In this document: positions 17,379 to 25,560 of the stretch, one piece after another
Layout: the number at the start of each line of letters is the position of its first letter
Numbering within the stretch: the first letter of the stretch is position 1
Origin: Prolixibacteraceae bacterium
GTDB taxonomy: Bacteria; Bacteroidota; Bacteroidia; Bacteroidales; Prolixibacteraceae
Assembly: GCA_019856515.1 (NCBI GenBank)
Contig: CP082230.1
Coordinates: 4,278,001-4,342,000 of the forward strand
Direction of reading: 5' to 3'
DNA: 64,000 nucleotides
The notes under the pieces: model-generated
What the model saw: only the letters and a program-made list of their open reading frames with translations
Databases searched by the model: none
What the model was told of the DNA's origin: nothing
Program-made: the position numbers and the translations under genes

Positions 17379-17517
17379 AATTGATTAGGATATCAGTTTG
17401 ATTAAAGTTAAGTTAATGAATCTAAAACGGTCCGAAAGGCCGTGATACCCATATGATACCGTAGTTTGTAAGGTGTTGTGAAAGAGGGGGTAAGTAATTC
17501 CCTCCAACTCCACCAGG
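17379..17517 (+). repeat. Element boundary with tmRNA 3'-end relic, copy 2
   Basis: This segment (starting at caaattgatta and including aagttaatgaa, aaggccgtgatacccat, gtttgtaaggtgttgtg and ccctccaactccac) is repeated at 25083-25223. Its right end resembles the tmRNA 3' end (ccctccagctccac), with the T-arm loop degenerate. It marks the right end of element 1 and the left end of element 2. Confidence 0.75.
17444..17460 (+). repeat. Element-end motif, copy 2
   Basis: gatacccatatgatacc, at the right end of element 1, inside the boundary repeat. Confidence 0.6.
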
Positions 17518-17520
17518 ATG

Positions 17521-17555
17521 AAAGTCAGATAGTATTAACTGTCTGACTTTCTTGT
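17521..17555 (+). terminator. Hairpin after tmRNA-end relic 2
   Basis: aaagtcagatagt (17521-17533) pairs with actgtctgacttt (17538-17550, one G.T pair), followed by cttgttttt. It occupies the position of the true ssrA terminator and has a related core. Confidence 0.75.
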
Positions 17556-17615
17556 TTTTGTATGTTTTGTTGTTCTTCAATAAACTCTCTTTTTACGTCA
17601 AAAACAGCATGTTTT

Positions 17616-17632
17616 GATACCCATATGATACC
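17616..17632 (+). repeat. Element-end motif, copy 3
   Basis: gatacccatatgatacc at the left end of element 2, at the same offset from the tmRNA-end relic as copy 1 has from ssrA (within about 40 bp). Confidence 0.6.
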
Positions 17633-17961
17633 CACTTTATTAGCAATAAGCTTTATCGATAAAATTATATCCTTCTGAACTCATTTTATTTGGGCTGTTT
17701 GTAAAGCTGAAAGATCTATTCATTGATATCTGCCCAACCTGAAAATGCTAAATATTATCGACTATATTTAGATCCTTCAGTTGTATAATGGGCTGCAAGT
17801 CCGCACCGTTTTACTACGTTTTCTTTTATGAATAATGGCATTGCTTAACTTGCGATATAGGGATTTTAATCTTTTGTCCTGATAATCTAATCAAGAAGGG
17901 TTGTAGTCAGCGAATTATATTAATGATAATGGATGTTCTAAGAAGAACTAAAAGATGTAAT

Positions 17962-18013
17962 TTGTAAAATAGTTTTTACAAAAATAACTATATTTGTAAA
18001 AACTATTTTACAA
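17962..18013 (+). promoter_or_regulatory. hipBA operator and promoter
   Basis: The 21-bp arm at 17962-17982 (ttgtaaaatagtttttacaa plus a) is perfectly inverted at 17993-18013. A TAnnTTTG box (tatatttg, 17989-17996) lies between and into the arms, and the hipB ATG is at 18015. A HipB dimer bound here would cover the promoter, as in known HipB autoregulation. Confidence 0.75.
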
Positions 18014-18014
18014 T

Positions 18015-18311
18015 ATGGGACGGAAAGCTATTGTATTATTGCCAAAACATAAGCGAATTTTAATAGAGTTAGGAGAGAATATTAAGTTAGCACGTTTGCG
18101 ACGAAAGTTGAGTACAGAGCAAGTGTCGGAGAGAGCGAATATAAGTAGACCTACACTATTAGAAATTGAAAAAGGAAATCCCAATACAAGTATTGGGTTA
18201 TACTTTCAAGTGCTTATTGTATTAGGCTTAGATCAAGATCTATTAGAGGTGGCTAAGGACGATATTTTAGGTCGTAAACTACAAGATATTGCTGTGATAA
18301 ATAGAAAGTAA
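18015..18311 (+). CDS. hipB: HipB-like antitoxin, XRE family DNA-binding protein
   Basis: 98 residues with a helix-turn-helix of the Cro/CI type at about 20-75 (LARLRRKLSTEQVSERANIS followed by RPTLLEIEKG). It is directly upstream of hipA (6 bp gap) and preceded by a perfect palindromic operator containing the promoter. In characterised systems HipB neutralises HipA and represses the operon. The start at 18015 is fixed by the operator position. A decayed second copy with the same operator lies at 25395-25560. Confidence 0.88.
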   Translation: MGRKAIVLLPKHKRILIELGENIKLARLRRKLSTEQVSERANISRPTLLEIEKGNPNTSIGLYFQVLIVLGLDQDLLEVAKDDILGRKLQDIAVINRK

Positions 18312-18317
18312 AGTGTT

Positions 18318-19598
18318 ATGGACAAGCAGGATCAAATGAAACAGATTTTTGTTTATGCTGATTGGGAGCAGTTTAGCATACCAAAACTAATGGGCATTCT
18401 CTCATCACATAGAATAAGAGGGAAAGAAGTATTTCAATTTGAATATGACAAAGAGTGGTTAGAGTCTTCTTTTGTTCAAATGATTGATCCTGATTTACAG
18501 CTATATGTAGGGCCTCAATATTTACAAGATAATAAGAAATCTAATTTCGGAATATTTCTTGATTCTTCTCCTGATAGATGGGGGCGCATTTTAATGACTC
18601 GAAGAGAAGCTGCTTTGGCTAAAGTCGAAAATAGGTCTCCTAAACGATTGTTTGAAACGGATTATCTTTTAGGTGTTTATGATAAGCATAGAATGGGTGC
18701 AATTCGTTTTAAAGAATCTAATGATGGGCCGTTTTTAAATGACAACATAAAGTTTGCTGCTCCTCCGTGGTCTTCGATACGAGAGCTTGAAGAGATAAGT
18801 ATAAAGATCGAGGAGGATAAAATTGTTGATGATCCAAATTATTTAGATTGGTTAAGAATGTTAGTTGCTCCTGGTTCATCATTAGGTGGTGCACGCCCAA
18901 AAGCTAGTATTATCGATGAGAATAATCATCCATGGATAGCAAAATTCCCGAGTAAAAATGACAGTTATGATATTGGGGCATGGGAGATGGTGGTAAATAT
19001 TCTTGCGCATAAAGCTGGGATTAATATGGCGGAAGGTATGGCTCAAAAGTTTTCTACACGTCACCATACCTATTTGTCTAAACGCTTCGATCGTTCATTG
19101 ACTGGTCGTCGTATCCATTTTGCTTCTGCAATGACTTTATTGGGTTATACTGATGGTAATAATCATGAGGATGGTGTCAGTTATTTAGAGTTAGTAGAGT
19201 TTATTTCTAATTATGGCGTTCGTATAAAGGAGGACTTAGAAGAATTATGGAGGAGGATAGTTTTTAATATTTGTATTTCAAACACTGATGATCATTTACG
19301 AAATCATGGTTTTATTTTGACCTCCAAAGGATGGCAATTATCTCCTGCTTATGACATTAATCCTGTGCCTAATTCGTATGGATTATCATTGAATATTTCG
19401 GAGGATGATAATGCTCTTGATTTGGAACTAGTCAAAGAGGTTGCTCCATTCTTCCGTATTAGTCAAAGTCAATGTGATAAAATTATTGATGAGATTAAAT
19501 CTTCAGTCTCTACATGGCGTGAGATTGCCAATAAATATAATATTTCAAAGAGTGAACAAGAGGTGATGAAGACCGCCTTTATTAATGCAGAAGGTTAG
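18318..19598 (+). CDS. hipA: HipA-like serine/threonine kinase toxin
   Basis: 426 residues, near the 440 of E. coli HipA. Visible are the N-terminal subdomain, the nucleotide-loop segment GSSLGGARPKASI (about 194-206), the lysine in WIAKFPS, the catalytic loop SNTDDHLRNHGF (about 330) and the metal-binding LSPAYDINP (about 352). HipA of E. coli phosphorylates glutamyl-tRNA synthetase and halts translation; the target here is unknown. The gene looks intact and forms an operon with hipB. A dam relic is joined 29 bp after its stop. It is cargo of the second ssrA-linked element. Confidence 0.9.
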   Translation: MDKQDQMKQIFVYADWEQFSIPKLMGILSSHRIRGKEVFQFEYDKEWLESSFVQMIDPDLQLYVGPQYLQDNKKSNFGIFLDSSPDRWGRILMTRREAALAKVENRSPKRLFETDYLLGVYDKHRMGAIRFKESNDGPFLNDNIKFAAPPWSSIRELEEISIKIEEDKIVDDPNYLDWLRMLVAPGSSLGGARPKASIIDENNHPWIAKFPSKNDSYDIGAWEMVVNILAHKAGINMAEGMAQKFSTRHHTYLSKRFDRSLTGRRIHFASAMTLLGYTDGNNHEDGVSYLELVEFISNYGVRIKEDLEELWRRIVFNICISNTDDHLRNHGFILTSKGWQLSPAYDINPVPNSYGLSLNISEDDNALDLELVKEVAPFFRISQSQCDKIIDEIKSSVSTWREIANKYNISKSEQEVMKTAFINAEG

Positions 19599-19627
19599 GT
19601 GTTGAGAGGTGCTTATTCGAGGGATTG

Positions 19628-20183
19628 TCCATACGACTCCAGAACGTACAAATCGAATGCACCGATGCACTACGCATCATCAATAGCAGAGATCAAGAAG
19701 AGGCTTTCTTCTATTGTGATCCTCCATACTTTAACAGCGATTGTGGACACTATGATGACAATACCAATAATGAACCAAATTGAATCATTCCATTGTATCT
19801 ATATCTTCTTATTCTACGTTAAAAAATATCGACGTAGGGTCTACTATGTCTCAATTTTTTGCCTTGCCAAAGGAGATATATTTCTAAAATGTTTGATTCT
19901 CCAATTTAGATCATAATTGGTATGCAGTAAAGAGGACTTTGAAGCCCTCCTTACTCTCCTATCCTCTATTAAAGGAAAATTTCTATTAAGCAGCTATCCT
20001 TCCGATATACTCACCGAGTTCGTTAAAAAGCATGGGTGGCACCAAAAACAGATCAAACAGACCGTCAGCGTAGCCAACAACAATAGCACGGCCAAACCCA
20101 ACAAATCCAAGATCGAAGTGCTCACCGCAAACTACGACTTCGAAGCCCTACATAAACCAACCGATCTATTCACAGACCTTTAA
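19628..20183 (+). pseudogene. Dam methylase fragment, second copy, interrupted
   Basis: Homology to the first dam relic begins abruptly at 19628 (ccatacgactccag) and includes the DPPY codons at about 19722. It is broken at about 19760 by a 163-bp insertion and resumes at 19925 to the stop. The two parts are in different frames. DNA identity to 14829-15235 is very high, so the duplication is fairly recent or was maintained by transfer of related elements. Confidence 0.85.
19761..19923. mobile_element. MITE-like insertion in the dam fragment
   Basis: Comparison with the uninterrupted first dam copy shows extra DNA here. Its ends are imperfect terminal inverted repeats: 19761-19787 (ataccaataatg...) against 19894-19923 (...cataattggtat), with most positions paired. 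The 163-bp length and absence of coding potential fit a non-autonomous element. No clear target duplication was found. Confidence 0.6.
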
Positions 20184-20193
20184 ATTTGATATC

Positions 20194-20427
20194 ATGGAAG
20201 AATCAAAAATCATTAAGCAAAAGTTTAATCCTGGAGACGTTGCCGAACTTAACAGTGGCAGCGTCGAAATGACCATAGAACAAAACATTCAACCCACTCC
20301 CACATCTCCAGTCTATGTCGTATGTGTCTACCACATCAACAACACCGACTGTGTCCGAAACATCTATAACCAAGACGTTCTAACCTTACTATATCAACCC
20401 AAGAAACATGAAATCTCTATTGAATAA
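20194..20427 (+). CDS. YodC-like DUF2158 protein, second dam-linked copy
   Basis: 77 residues, beginning MEESKIIKQKFNPGDVAELN, with the family's SGSVEMTIE strand and VVCVYHINNTD. It is a paralogue of 15245-15442 and lies the same 10 bp after a dam relic. The tail is longer by about 12 residues. Function of the family is unknown. Confidence 0.7.
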   Translation: MEESKIIKQKFNPGDVAELNSGSVEMTIEQNIQPTPTSPVYVVCVYHINNTDCVRNIYNQDVLTLLYQPKKHEISIE

Positions 20428-20478
20428 AACAAATATCTCTAATATTAATTGGCTAACTCTTACTTATTTTACTCTCAC

Positions 20479-21204
20479 TTATTTTGCCCTTGCTAATAAT
20501 CTTATCGACTCACAATCACGTATTCTTTTACCATATTTTTTACAATACTCTTCTATAGATTGATCCATATCACCTTTATAATCAATAGGTGAGTTTTTAT
20601 TTTTTTGTATAACTGTATCGATGTCTTCCAATCCTGATATTACATATTCTTCTGGCTCTATATAAGAACCATCAAGTGTTAATCTTGATTCATAGCTAGA
20701 ATTAAATTCATTGCCAATATCTTCAAATCCTTTAATTCCCCATATATGGTATTCTTTACAATTTTCATATCTCCTTCGATGGTTAGTCGGCATGACCAAC
20801 CTGTATATAGCAACAAATTGCTTTTTTGACAGTGAAGTCCAAAAATTCTTAGCACCTGGAAAAGTCTGTTCTTTATCTGAGATTATTTGTAGATTTAACT
20901 CCTTTATTAATATTTCAAAAAGATACGATAGGTCTCCTTTTTTTTTAGATTTCGATGATGTCCAATAGATTTCATAGTATTGTTTATCAGCTATTATTTT
21001 TGGACTTAACAATATTTGAGAGGTTATGTCTTCTTGAATTTTGTCTTGCAAATAAATATAACTATAATCTTCAGCAATGATTACATGTTCATATCTTCTT
21101 GCTTTCATTTTTTGGAGCTTATAAATTTTTGAGTCTACATCATTTATTGAGAACTGCTCTTGATAATCATTATCAATATGCTCTAAGCTTATTAAATTAG
21201 GCAT
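20479..21204 (-). CDS. Hypothetical protein, 241 aa
   Basis: I do not recognise a family. The protein is soluble, Lys/Glu/Tyr-rich and without signal or membrane segment. It starts MPNLISLEHIDNDYQEQF and has a C-terminal CKKYGKRIRDCESIRLLARAK-like basic end. It lies inside element 2 next to an IS1380-like transposase. The AT-rich composition suggests acquired cargo. Confidence 0.55.
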   Translation of the reverse strand: MPNLISLEHIDNDYQEQFSINDVDSKIYKLQKMKARRYEHVIIAEDYSYIYLQDKIQEDITSQILLSPKIIADKQYYEIYWTSSKSKKKGDLSYLFEILIKELNLQIISDKEQTFPGAKNFWTSLSKKQFVAIYRLVMPTNHRRRYENCKEYHIWGIKGFEDIGNEFNSSYESRLTLDGSYIEPEEYVISGLEDIDTVIQKNKNSPIDYKGDMDQSIEEYCKKYGKRIRDCESIRLLARAK

Positions 21205-21423
21205 TTCTTTGTTACCTAAATTTGGCGATTATAGATTATCAGCATAAATCAAAGTCGCCATCTCATTTTTTTTTGAAGCAAGAGTGTTTTCTGGTAAGTT
21301 TTTGGTCTTATTCTAGTCATATTTTAGATTTCTATTACGATACTAACTCTACCTTTTTATTTTAGGGTATACCTTTCCCATTACCGTTCGGTTTAATTTT
21401 TCTTTCAATACAAGATTCAAATA
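21205..21423. other. Gap downstream of the transposase
   Basis: AT-rich, no frame. It should contain the left end of the IS, but I could not match a terminal inverted repeat to the right end. Confidence 0.4.
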
Positions 21424-22815
21424 CTAAGCTGCTGTAAATAATACAATTGGAGGTTTTAAACATCTTTCCCATAATTCTTTAATTTCAAATTCTTCTTGTA
21501 CCTCTTTTGCGATTCTTAAAGTTGTATTTCTTCCTCCTTCAACAATTTCACCAGCAAAATCGATTAATTTTCTTCTAAATGTATTTGGATATGCTTTGGC
21601 CGATATTTTATCGTAGGAAATGTCATTCTTATAAGCCTCAAAAAGTGAATGACTCATTGCCAGAATATAGTAATAGACCTTATTCTGATTAAATTTCTTA
21701 AATGGCAATGATTCAGTAGTAGCCAACTCTTTTAGGCTACGATGAATCAATTCGTCTGCACCTCTATGGTGAGATAACTGAACTATACCTTTCGCAGTTA
21801 AAATATCACTCATATCTGCTTTTTTTAATCGTTCGTCTGAGATTTTATTTTTTCCAATATTGGTGTAAATCAGATTGTCAGGACCTGACAGATCTAATAC
21901 CCTCTGACCATCTTCTTCTCGAGACAATGAAGTTGCGATGCAGCGCCAAAACTTACTCCAGCTCTTTAATTTATTGCCAAAATCATAGAGATCCCATTGT
22001 AACGTTCCATTAGTATATTTCTCACAATCACCTCGTTTAATGTGTTCTAGTTCAGAGGTTATGTCTTTATACATTTTTCCTGTTGTAATGAAAGAGATAT
22101 TCAACTGATCAAAAAAGTTGAATGCTTTTTCATCTAGAAAACCACTATCTGAACAAACGATTATAGGGACAGATTCGCTATAACGAGATCTAATCAAATC
22201 TACAATATGTTTTACTCTCTCGGTATAGTCATTGCCATGATTAGAGTGGTGATTACCAGGACGAAATAGGACATCTATAAGGGAGTTCTCCCATGATATA
22301 TGAAGAGGTTGAAAACCTTTTACTTTTTTATACGTCGGTTTATTGTCTTCTTTCTTCTCTGAATAATTGTTGTCCATTACCATTGTGTCTACCCCAAGAA
22401 CAATAACCTTAGGCTTTTCATGTAGTAATCGCCAAATAAAGAGTTCATTTAGAATCTCAGACAGTTCACTGTTTGATAGTTGTGACAGTTTTACTATGAA
22501 TCGTTTTATTTGAAAACTAGAGGCTAATTCATTCTTCTCAATACCAATAACGGGTGCGTATGATGCACTGAGTTTTTTTCTATCAAAGGAACAGATTGAA
22601 CTGTGAGTTCCATCAATAAAATGTGCGACCATTTGACAAAAAAATGATTCCAATGTTAAACCATACCCACTGTAGGCGATCTTTGATAGAAACTTGTTTG
22701 ATACTAGGGAATAGAATCCAATGTTTTTAATAAAATTCATAATCAGTGATAGTCCAGCTCGATCTGATAATTTGGAGCGTGAAATACCTATTTTTGTTAT
22801 CGTTGACATGATCAA
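21424..22815 (-). CDS. IS1380-family-like transposase
   Basis: 463 residues with a DDE transposase layout: first Asp in VLGVDTMVMDNN (about 140), the conserved KGFQPLHISW...DVLFRPGNHHSN block (about 165-192), second Asp in IVCSDSGFLDEKAF (about 220), and a C-terminal Glu region. The PLH..W and RPGN blocks point to IS1380 or a close DDE group. The frame is intact, so the element may be active. Its N-terminal end overlaps the 3' end of the neighbouring membrane-protein gene, which it has truncated. The first codons (22815) lie very near the IS end; ATG at 22809 is an alternative start. Confidence 0.78.
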   Translation of the reverse strand: MIMSTITKIGISRSKLSDRAGLSLIMNFIKNIGFYSLVSNKFLSKIAYSGYGLTLESFFCQMVAHFIDGTHSSICSFDRKKLSASYAPVIGIEKNELASSFQIKRFIVKLSQLSNSELSEILNELFIWRLLHEKPKVIVLGVDTMVMDNNYSEKKEDNKPTYKKVKGFQPLHISWENSLIDVLFRPGNHHSNHGNDYTERVKHIVDLIRSRYSESVPIIVCSDSGFLDEKAFNFFDQLNISFITTGKMYKDITSELEHIKRGDCEKYTNGTLQWDLYDFGNKLKSWSKFWRCIATSLSREEDGQRVLDLSGPDNLIYTNIGKNKISDERLKKADMSDILTAKGIVQLSHHRGADELIHRSLKELATTESLPFKKFNQNKVYYYILAMSHSLFEAYKNDISYDKISAKAYPNTFRRKLIDFAGEIVEGGRNTTLRIAKEVQEEFEIKELWERCLKPPIVLFTAA

Positions 22816-23866
22816 GAGTATTTCTTAAAAGTGAATCAAATAATTTTGTTTTCAATAGTTTAAGATAATGACAATCAACAACATAAATAAATATTTCTTC
22901 GTTTTTTTTTGTTAAGTCGCCAAATCTAGGTGTTATATAGTTTATGATCTTAGAATTAATTTTCAGTATTATATACTTCAGTTCACCTTTCATTTTATTA
23001 CGCTTTAAAAATTCTATAAACTCGTCTTTAATTTTTATCTTTTTGTAATAGTCTATAAGCAATCGATTTAATTTCTTGTATTCAGTTTTGTGATAATCAT
23101 GTCCATAAGACGATAAGAACTTTATGAGAATCAAGTGAAAACATCTAATAACATTGAGATTTTTATTGTCATCATTATTGGAAATATCATTAATGTATTT
23201 GAATACTTTTTCAATAGAAGAAAGGTCATTTTTAATTTTATCTGAGAATGTATCAAAGTCTATTACATCATCATTGTCCCCTTTTACATAGTCTGCATAT
23301 AGTTGTAAATTATTTTTGTAAAAATGATTCTCATCTGAATTCGCATCGTAATTTAGACTTTTTAATAAAATTGTATCACAAAAAATATTTTTGAAAGTCT
23401 TAATGTACATTAGATAATTTAAGTCTTTTTTATCTGCGATAGTTGCATCATAATGAGTTAAGTCTTTTTCTGTTTTAAGAATCCAATAGAAAAATACAAG
23501 TAAACGATATACATAACTTCTTAAATAATAAACATCAGAAGATGCCCAATCAGACATTGGAGTCTTATGCCAATTTTTACCTATATTAATATTGAAATTC
23601 CAAAGTCTATAGTTTAACTCCTCACAACTATTAAGAAGAGGCGTTTTTGTTTTTGCTATTTCTTGTTTGATTTGTTTCTTTTGTTCAAAATAGAATTCTT
23701 TCTTTAATTTATGATTCAGTGAAAATCTGTCAAAAGCAACCTTTAAGCCAAGAGTTAAAGCATTCGTGCTGATTACTAAAACTATTTTAGACTTGAGAAA
23801 TATGGAAATTGATTCGAGCATAAAATTAATTGTTGAGCTTATATAAACTGATAAATTACATCCCAA
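22727..23866 (-). CDS. Membrane-anchored protein of unknown function, 3' end replaced by IS
   Basis: 379 residues. A hydrophobic stretch at about 14-45 (ISIFLKSKIVLVISTNALTL) suggests one or two N-terminal membrane segments, followed by a large helical, Lys/Asp/Asn-rich cytoplasmic part with YYLRSYVYRLLVFFYWILK at about 116-134. The last about 25 residues are encoded by transposase DNA read in another frame, so the natural C-terminus is lost. The start codon overlaps the end of the DUF4062 gene by 11 bp, meaning translational coupling. I do not recognise the family; the pairing recalls two-gene phage-defence modules but this is only inference. Confidence 0.6.
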   Translation of the reverse strand: MGCNLSVYISSTINFMLESISIFLKSKIVLVISTNALTLGLKVAFDRFSLNHKLKKEFYFEQKKQIKQEIAKTKTPLLNSCEELNYRLWNFNINIGKNWHKTPMSDWASSDVYYLRSYVYRLLVFFYWILKTEKDLTHYDATIADKKDLNYLMYIKTFKNIFCDTILLKSLNYDANSDENHFYKNNLQLYADYVKGDNDDVIDFDTFSDKIKNDLSSIEKVFKYINDISNNDDNKNLNVIRCFHLILIKFLSSYGHDYHKTEYKKLNRLLIDYYKKIKIKDEFIEFLKRNKMKGELKYIILKINSKIINYITPRFGDLTKKNEEIFIYVVDCHYLKLLKTKLFDSLLRNTLDHVNDNKNRYFTLQIIRSSWTITDYEFY

Positions 23867-24818
23867 GGTCTAGCACCTCTTCATTATGATATGTTACAAA
23901 TTTTTTATTCCAATTACTTGAATTGAAGAAAAGTAATTTATCTGATCGAAATATTTCAGTGCTTATCTCAATTATTGGTTCCCCCCTGTTAGTATCTTGA
24001 AATACATAACTTCCTCCAAAGCGATCGTCAAAAGCTAGTTCAGCATCATTCATTAATGTAAAGCCTTGAGACTCCATAAAATTCTTAAGATCATTAAAAG
24101 TGTCAATGTAAAGGTTGTATTTAATTTTAAGATGGTTTTTTAATTCCTCAGTCAAGGGATGATTGAGCATTAGGATTCGATCTATATTGTTGCCTTGTTC
24201 CTTATTTTGCTCACTTAAGAATGAAACAAGTTTCTGAAGGGTTTTGGATGTGTCCTCTAATTTATTAATAAGAGATATTTCGCCAATTCTAGACTGTTCG
24301 GATAAAAGCCTTTTAAAAAGTCCAGCCAACTGATTTCTTAAGAATGAAACAATATCAGCAACAGCATCGAAGCCGTGTATTGTATTATTTTTATTATACG
24401 ATTTTATTTTAGCAATAAATTCGTAGATCTTAATATTGTCAACAAAGCGATATTTGATATCATTACTCTTATTAAGTGAATAAGTTTCATACTCAGTAAG
24501 CACATTCTTCTCAATAAAGATATACACTTGTTTATTATTCTTAATTGCTGTTTCTAACTCCATCTGTGTAACTGAGGATTTTTCATCTACATTTGATTGA
24601 CTCCCATATCTTCCGCCTATAATACAAATGAGGATATCAATGTTATCAATCTCTTTGTAGCAATATTCTTCTAATCTTTTTTGATTCCCATAAGGTATAT
24701 CACCTTCTTCATTTCTTACTGTTTCATATCCAAGTTGTTTAAGGAAGTTATCAAGGTCAGCTCTAACTTGTTTTTGATCATAGAAGGTTGAGCTTATAAA
24801 AATGATTGGTTTAGCCAT
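23856..24818 (-). CDS. DUF4062 domain protein
   Basis: 320 residues. Residues 1-110 form a DUF4062 domain: KPIIFISSTFYDQKQVRADL, then ETVRNEEGDIPYG, DNIDILICIIGGRYGSQS and an E.A.....VYIF strand. DUF4062 has a TIR/SEFIR-like Rossmann fold and is often the N-terminal module of defence-island proteins. Here it is followed by a helical linker (about 150-215) and a C-terminal alpha/beta part (about 220-320) without a known match. It overlaps the membrane-protein gene by 11 bp. This is cargo of the second ssrA-linked element. Enzymatic activity is not evident; no clear TIR catalytic Glu can be assigned. Confidence 0.78.
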   Translation of the reverse strand: MAKPIIFISSTFYDQKQVRADLDNFLKQLGYETVRNEEGDIPYGNQKRLEEYCYKEIDNIDILICIIGGRYGSQSNVDEKSSVTQMELETAIKNNKQVYIFIEKNVLTEYETYSLNKSNDIKYRFVDNIKIYEFIAKIKSYNKNNTIHGFDAVADIVSFLRNQLAGLFKRLLSEQSRIGEISLINKLEDTSKTLQKLVSFLSEQNKEQGNNIDRILMLNHPLTEELKNHLKIKYNLYIDTFNDLKNFMESQGFTLMNDAELAFDDRFGGSYVFQDTNRGEPIIEISTEIFRSDKLLFFNSSNWNKKFVTYHNEEVLDLGM

Positions 24819-25082
24819 AAATTGTTGCTTATAATCTGGTTTTTAATATTATTGATGTTAAATATCATTATAAAAGTATTCAAAAAAAAGCATTTTGTGT
24901 TTTTGCAAATTATTTGATTTTTATTATTTAATCTTTTAGAATAATTGTTGTTTATTTTGTAGTGAAATAATGATCTGAAATTGTCTAATGATACCCTAAT
25001 GGATCTTCTTCAAATATTTATTGTCATATAGTTTCTCAATTATCCGTAGTATCTGTTTACCTAAAAAATAGTATCTTTGATA
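24819..25082. other. AT-rich gap, right part of element 2
   Basis: About 260 bp without genes. One half-copy of the element-end motif (gatacccta) occurs at about 24990. Confidence 0.45.
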
Positions 25083-25223
25083 CCTCAAATTGATTAAGAG
25101 TTCAGTTTGGTAATAATTAAGTTAATGAATGTGAAACGGTGAGAAAGGCCGTGATACCCATATGATACCGTTGTTTGTAAGGTGTTGTGGGAGAGGTGTT
25201 AAGTAATCCCCTCCAACTCCACA
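25083..25223 (+). repeat. Element boundary with tmRNA 3'-end relic, copy 3
   Basis: Nearly the same 140 bp as 17379-17517, ending ccctccaactccac. It marks the right end of element 2. Confidence 0.75.
25153..25169 (+). repeat. Element-end motif, copy 4
   Basis: gatacccatatgatacc inside boundary copy 3, matching copy 2 in position. Confidence 0.6.
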
Positions 25224-25225
25224 TC

Positions 25226-25270
25226 AAAAGGGCAGATAGTTCTAAGACTATCTGCCTTTTTTTATTTTAG
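25226..25270 (+). terminator. Hairpin after tmRNA-end relic 3
   Basis: ggcagatagt (25231-25240) pairs perfectly with actatctgcc (25247-25256), flanked by A-run and T-run. It is equivalent to the ssrA terminator. Confidence 0.75.
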
Positions 25271-25394
25271 ATTGCTGTGTGGTCTGCTATGACTGTGAGG
25301 TATTTCTCGATTCTGATTGGTCTCCAATAATCCGTATTATTCTTAAATTCTAGTCAAATTATCTATTATCGAAGAAGTGTTGAAATTTGAGTCA

Positions 25395-25446
25395 TTGTAA
25401 AATAGTTTTTACAAATATGACTGTTTTTGTAAAAACTATTTTACAT
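25395..25446 (+). promoter_or_regulatory. Second copy of the hipB operator
   Basis: The left arm 25395-25415 and the right arm 25426-25446 match the operator at 17962-18013 almost base for base (one mismatch in the right arm). The spacer differs and the TAnnTTTG box is lost. Confidence 0.7.
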
Positions 25447-25447
25447 T

Positions 25448-25560
25448 ATGGATGGAATGCTATGGTGTAATTGCCGAAGGTTTTAGCGTATTATCGTCGC
25501 GTTTTAGGAGAGTAATAAGTTGGTATGCATACGACGAAAGAGTTTGGTTGAACAGCTAGG
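25448..25560 (+). pseudogene. hipB relic
   Basis: Directly after the second operator, sequence such as attgccg, ttaggagag.aata.taag and cgacgaaag lines up with the first 120 bp of the intact hipB. There is a one-base loss near the start and a premature stop. No hipA follows. It shows that a third related element once began here. Confidence 0.6.

Noticed and set aside
17379..17517. A second functional tmRNA or tRNA at the boundary relics
   Set aside because: Only the last about 15-25 bases resemble the tmRNA end; the T-loop and all other parts are missing.
21205..22850. Exact ends of the IS1380-like element
   Set aside because: I could not match inverted repeats at the two sides, so I list only the transposase.
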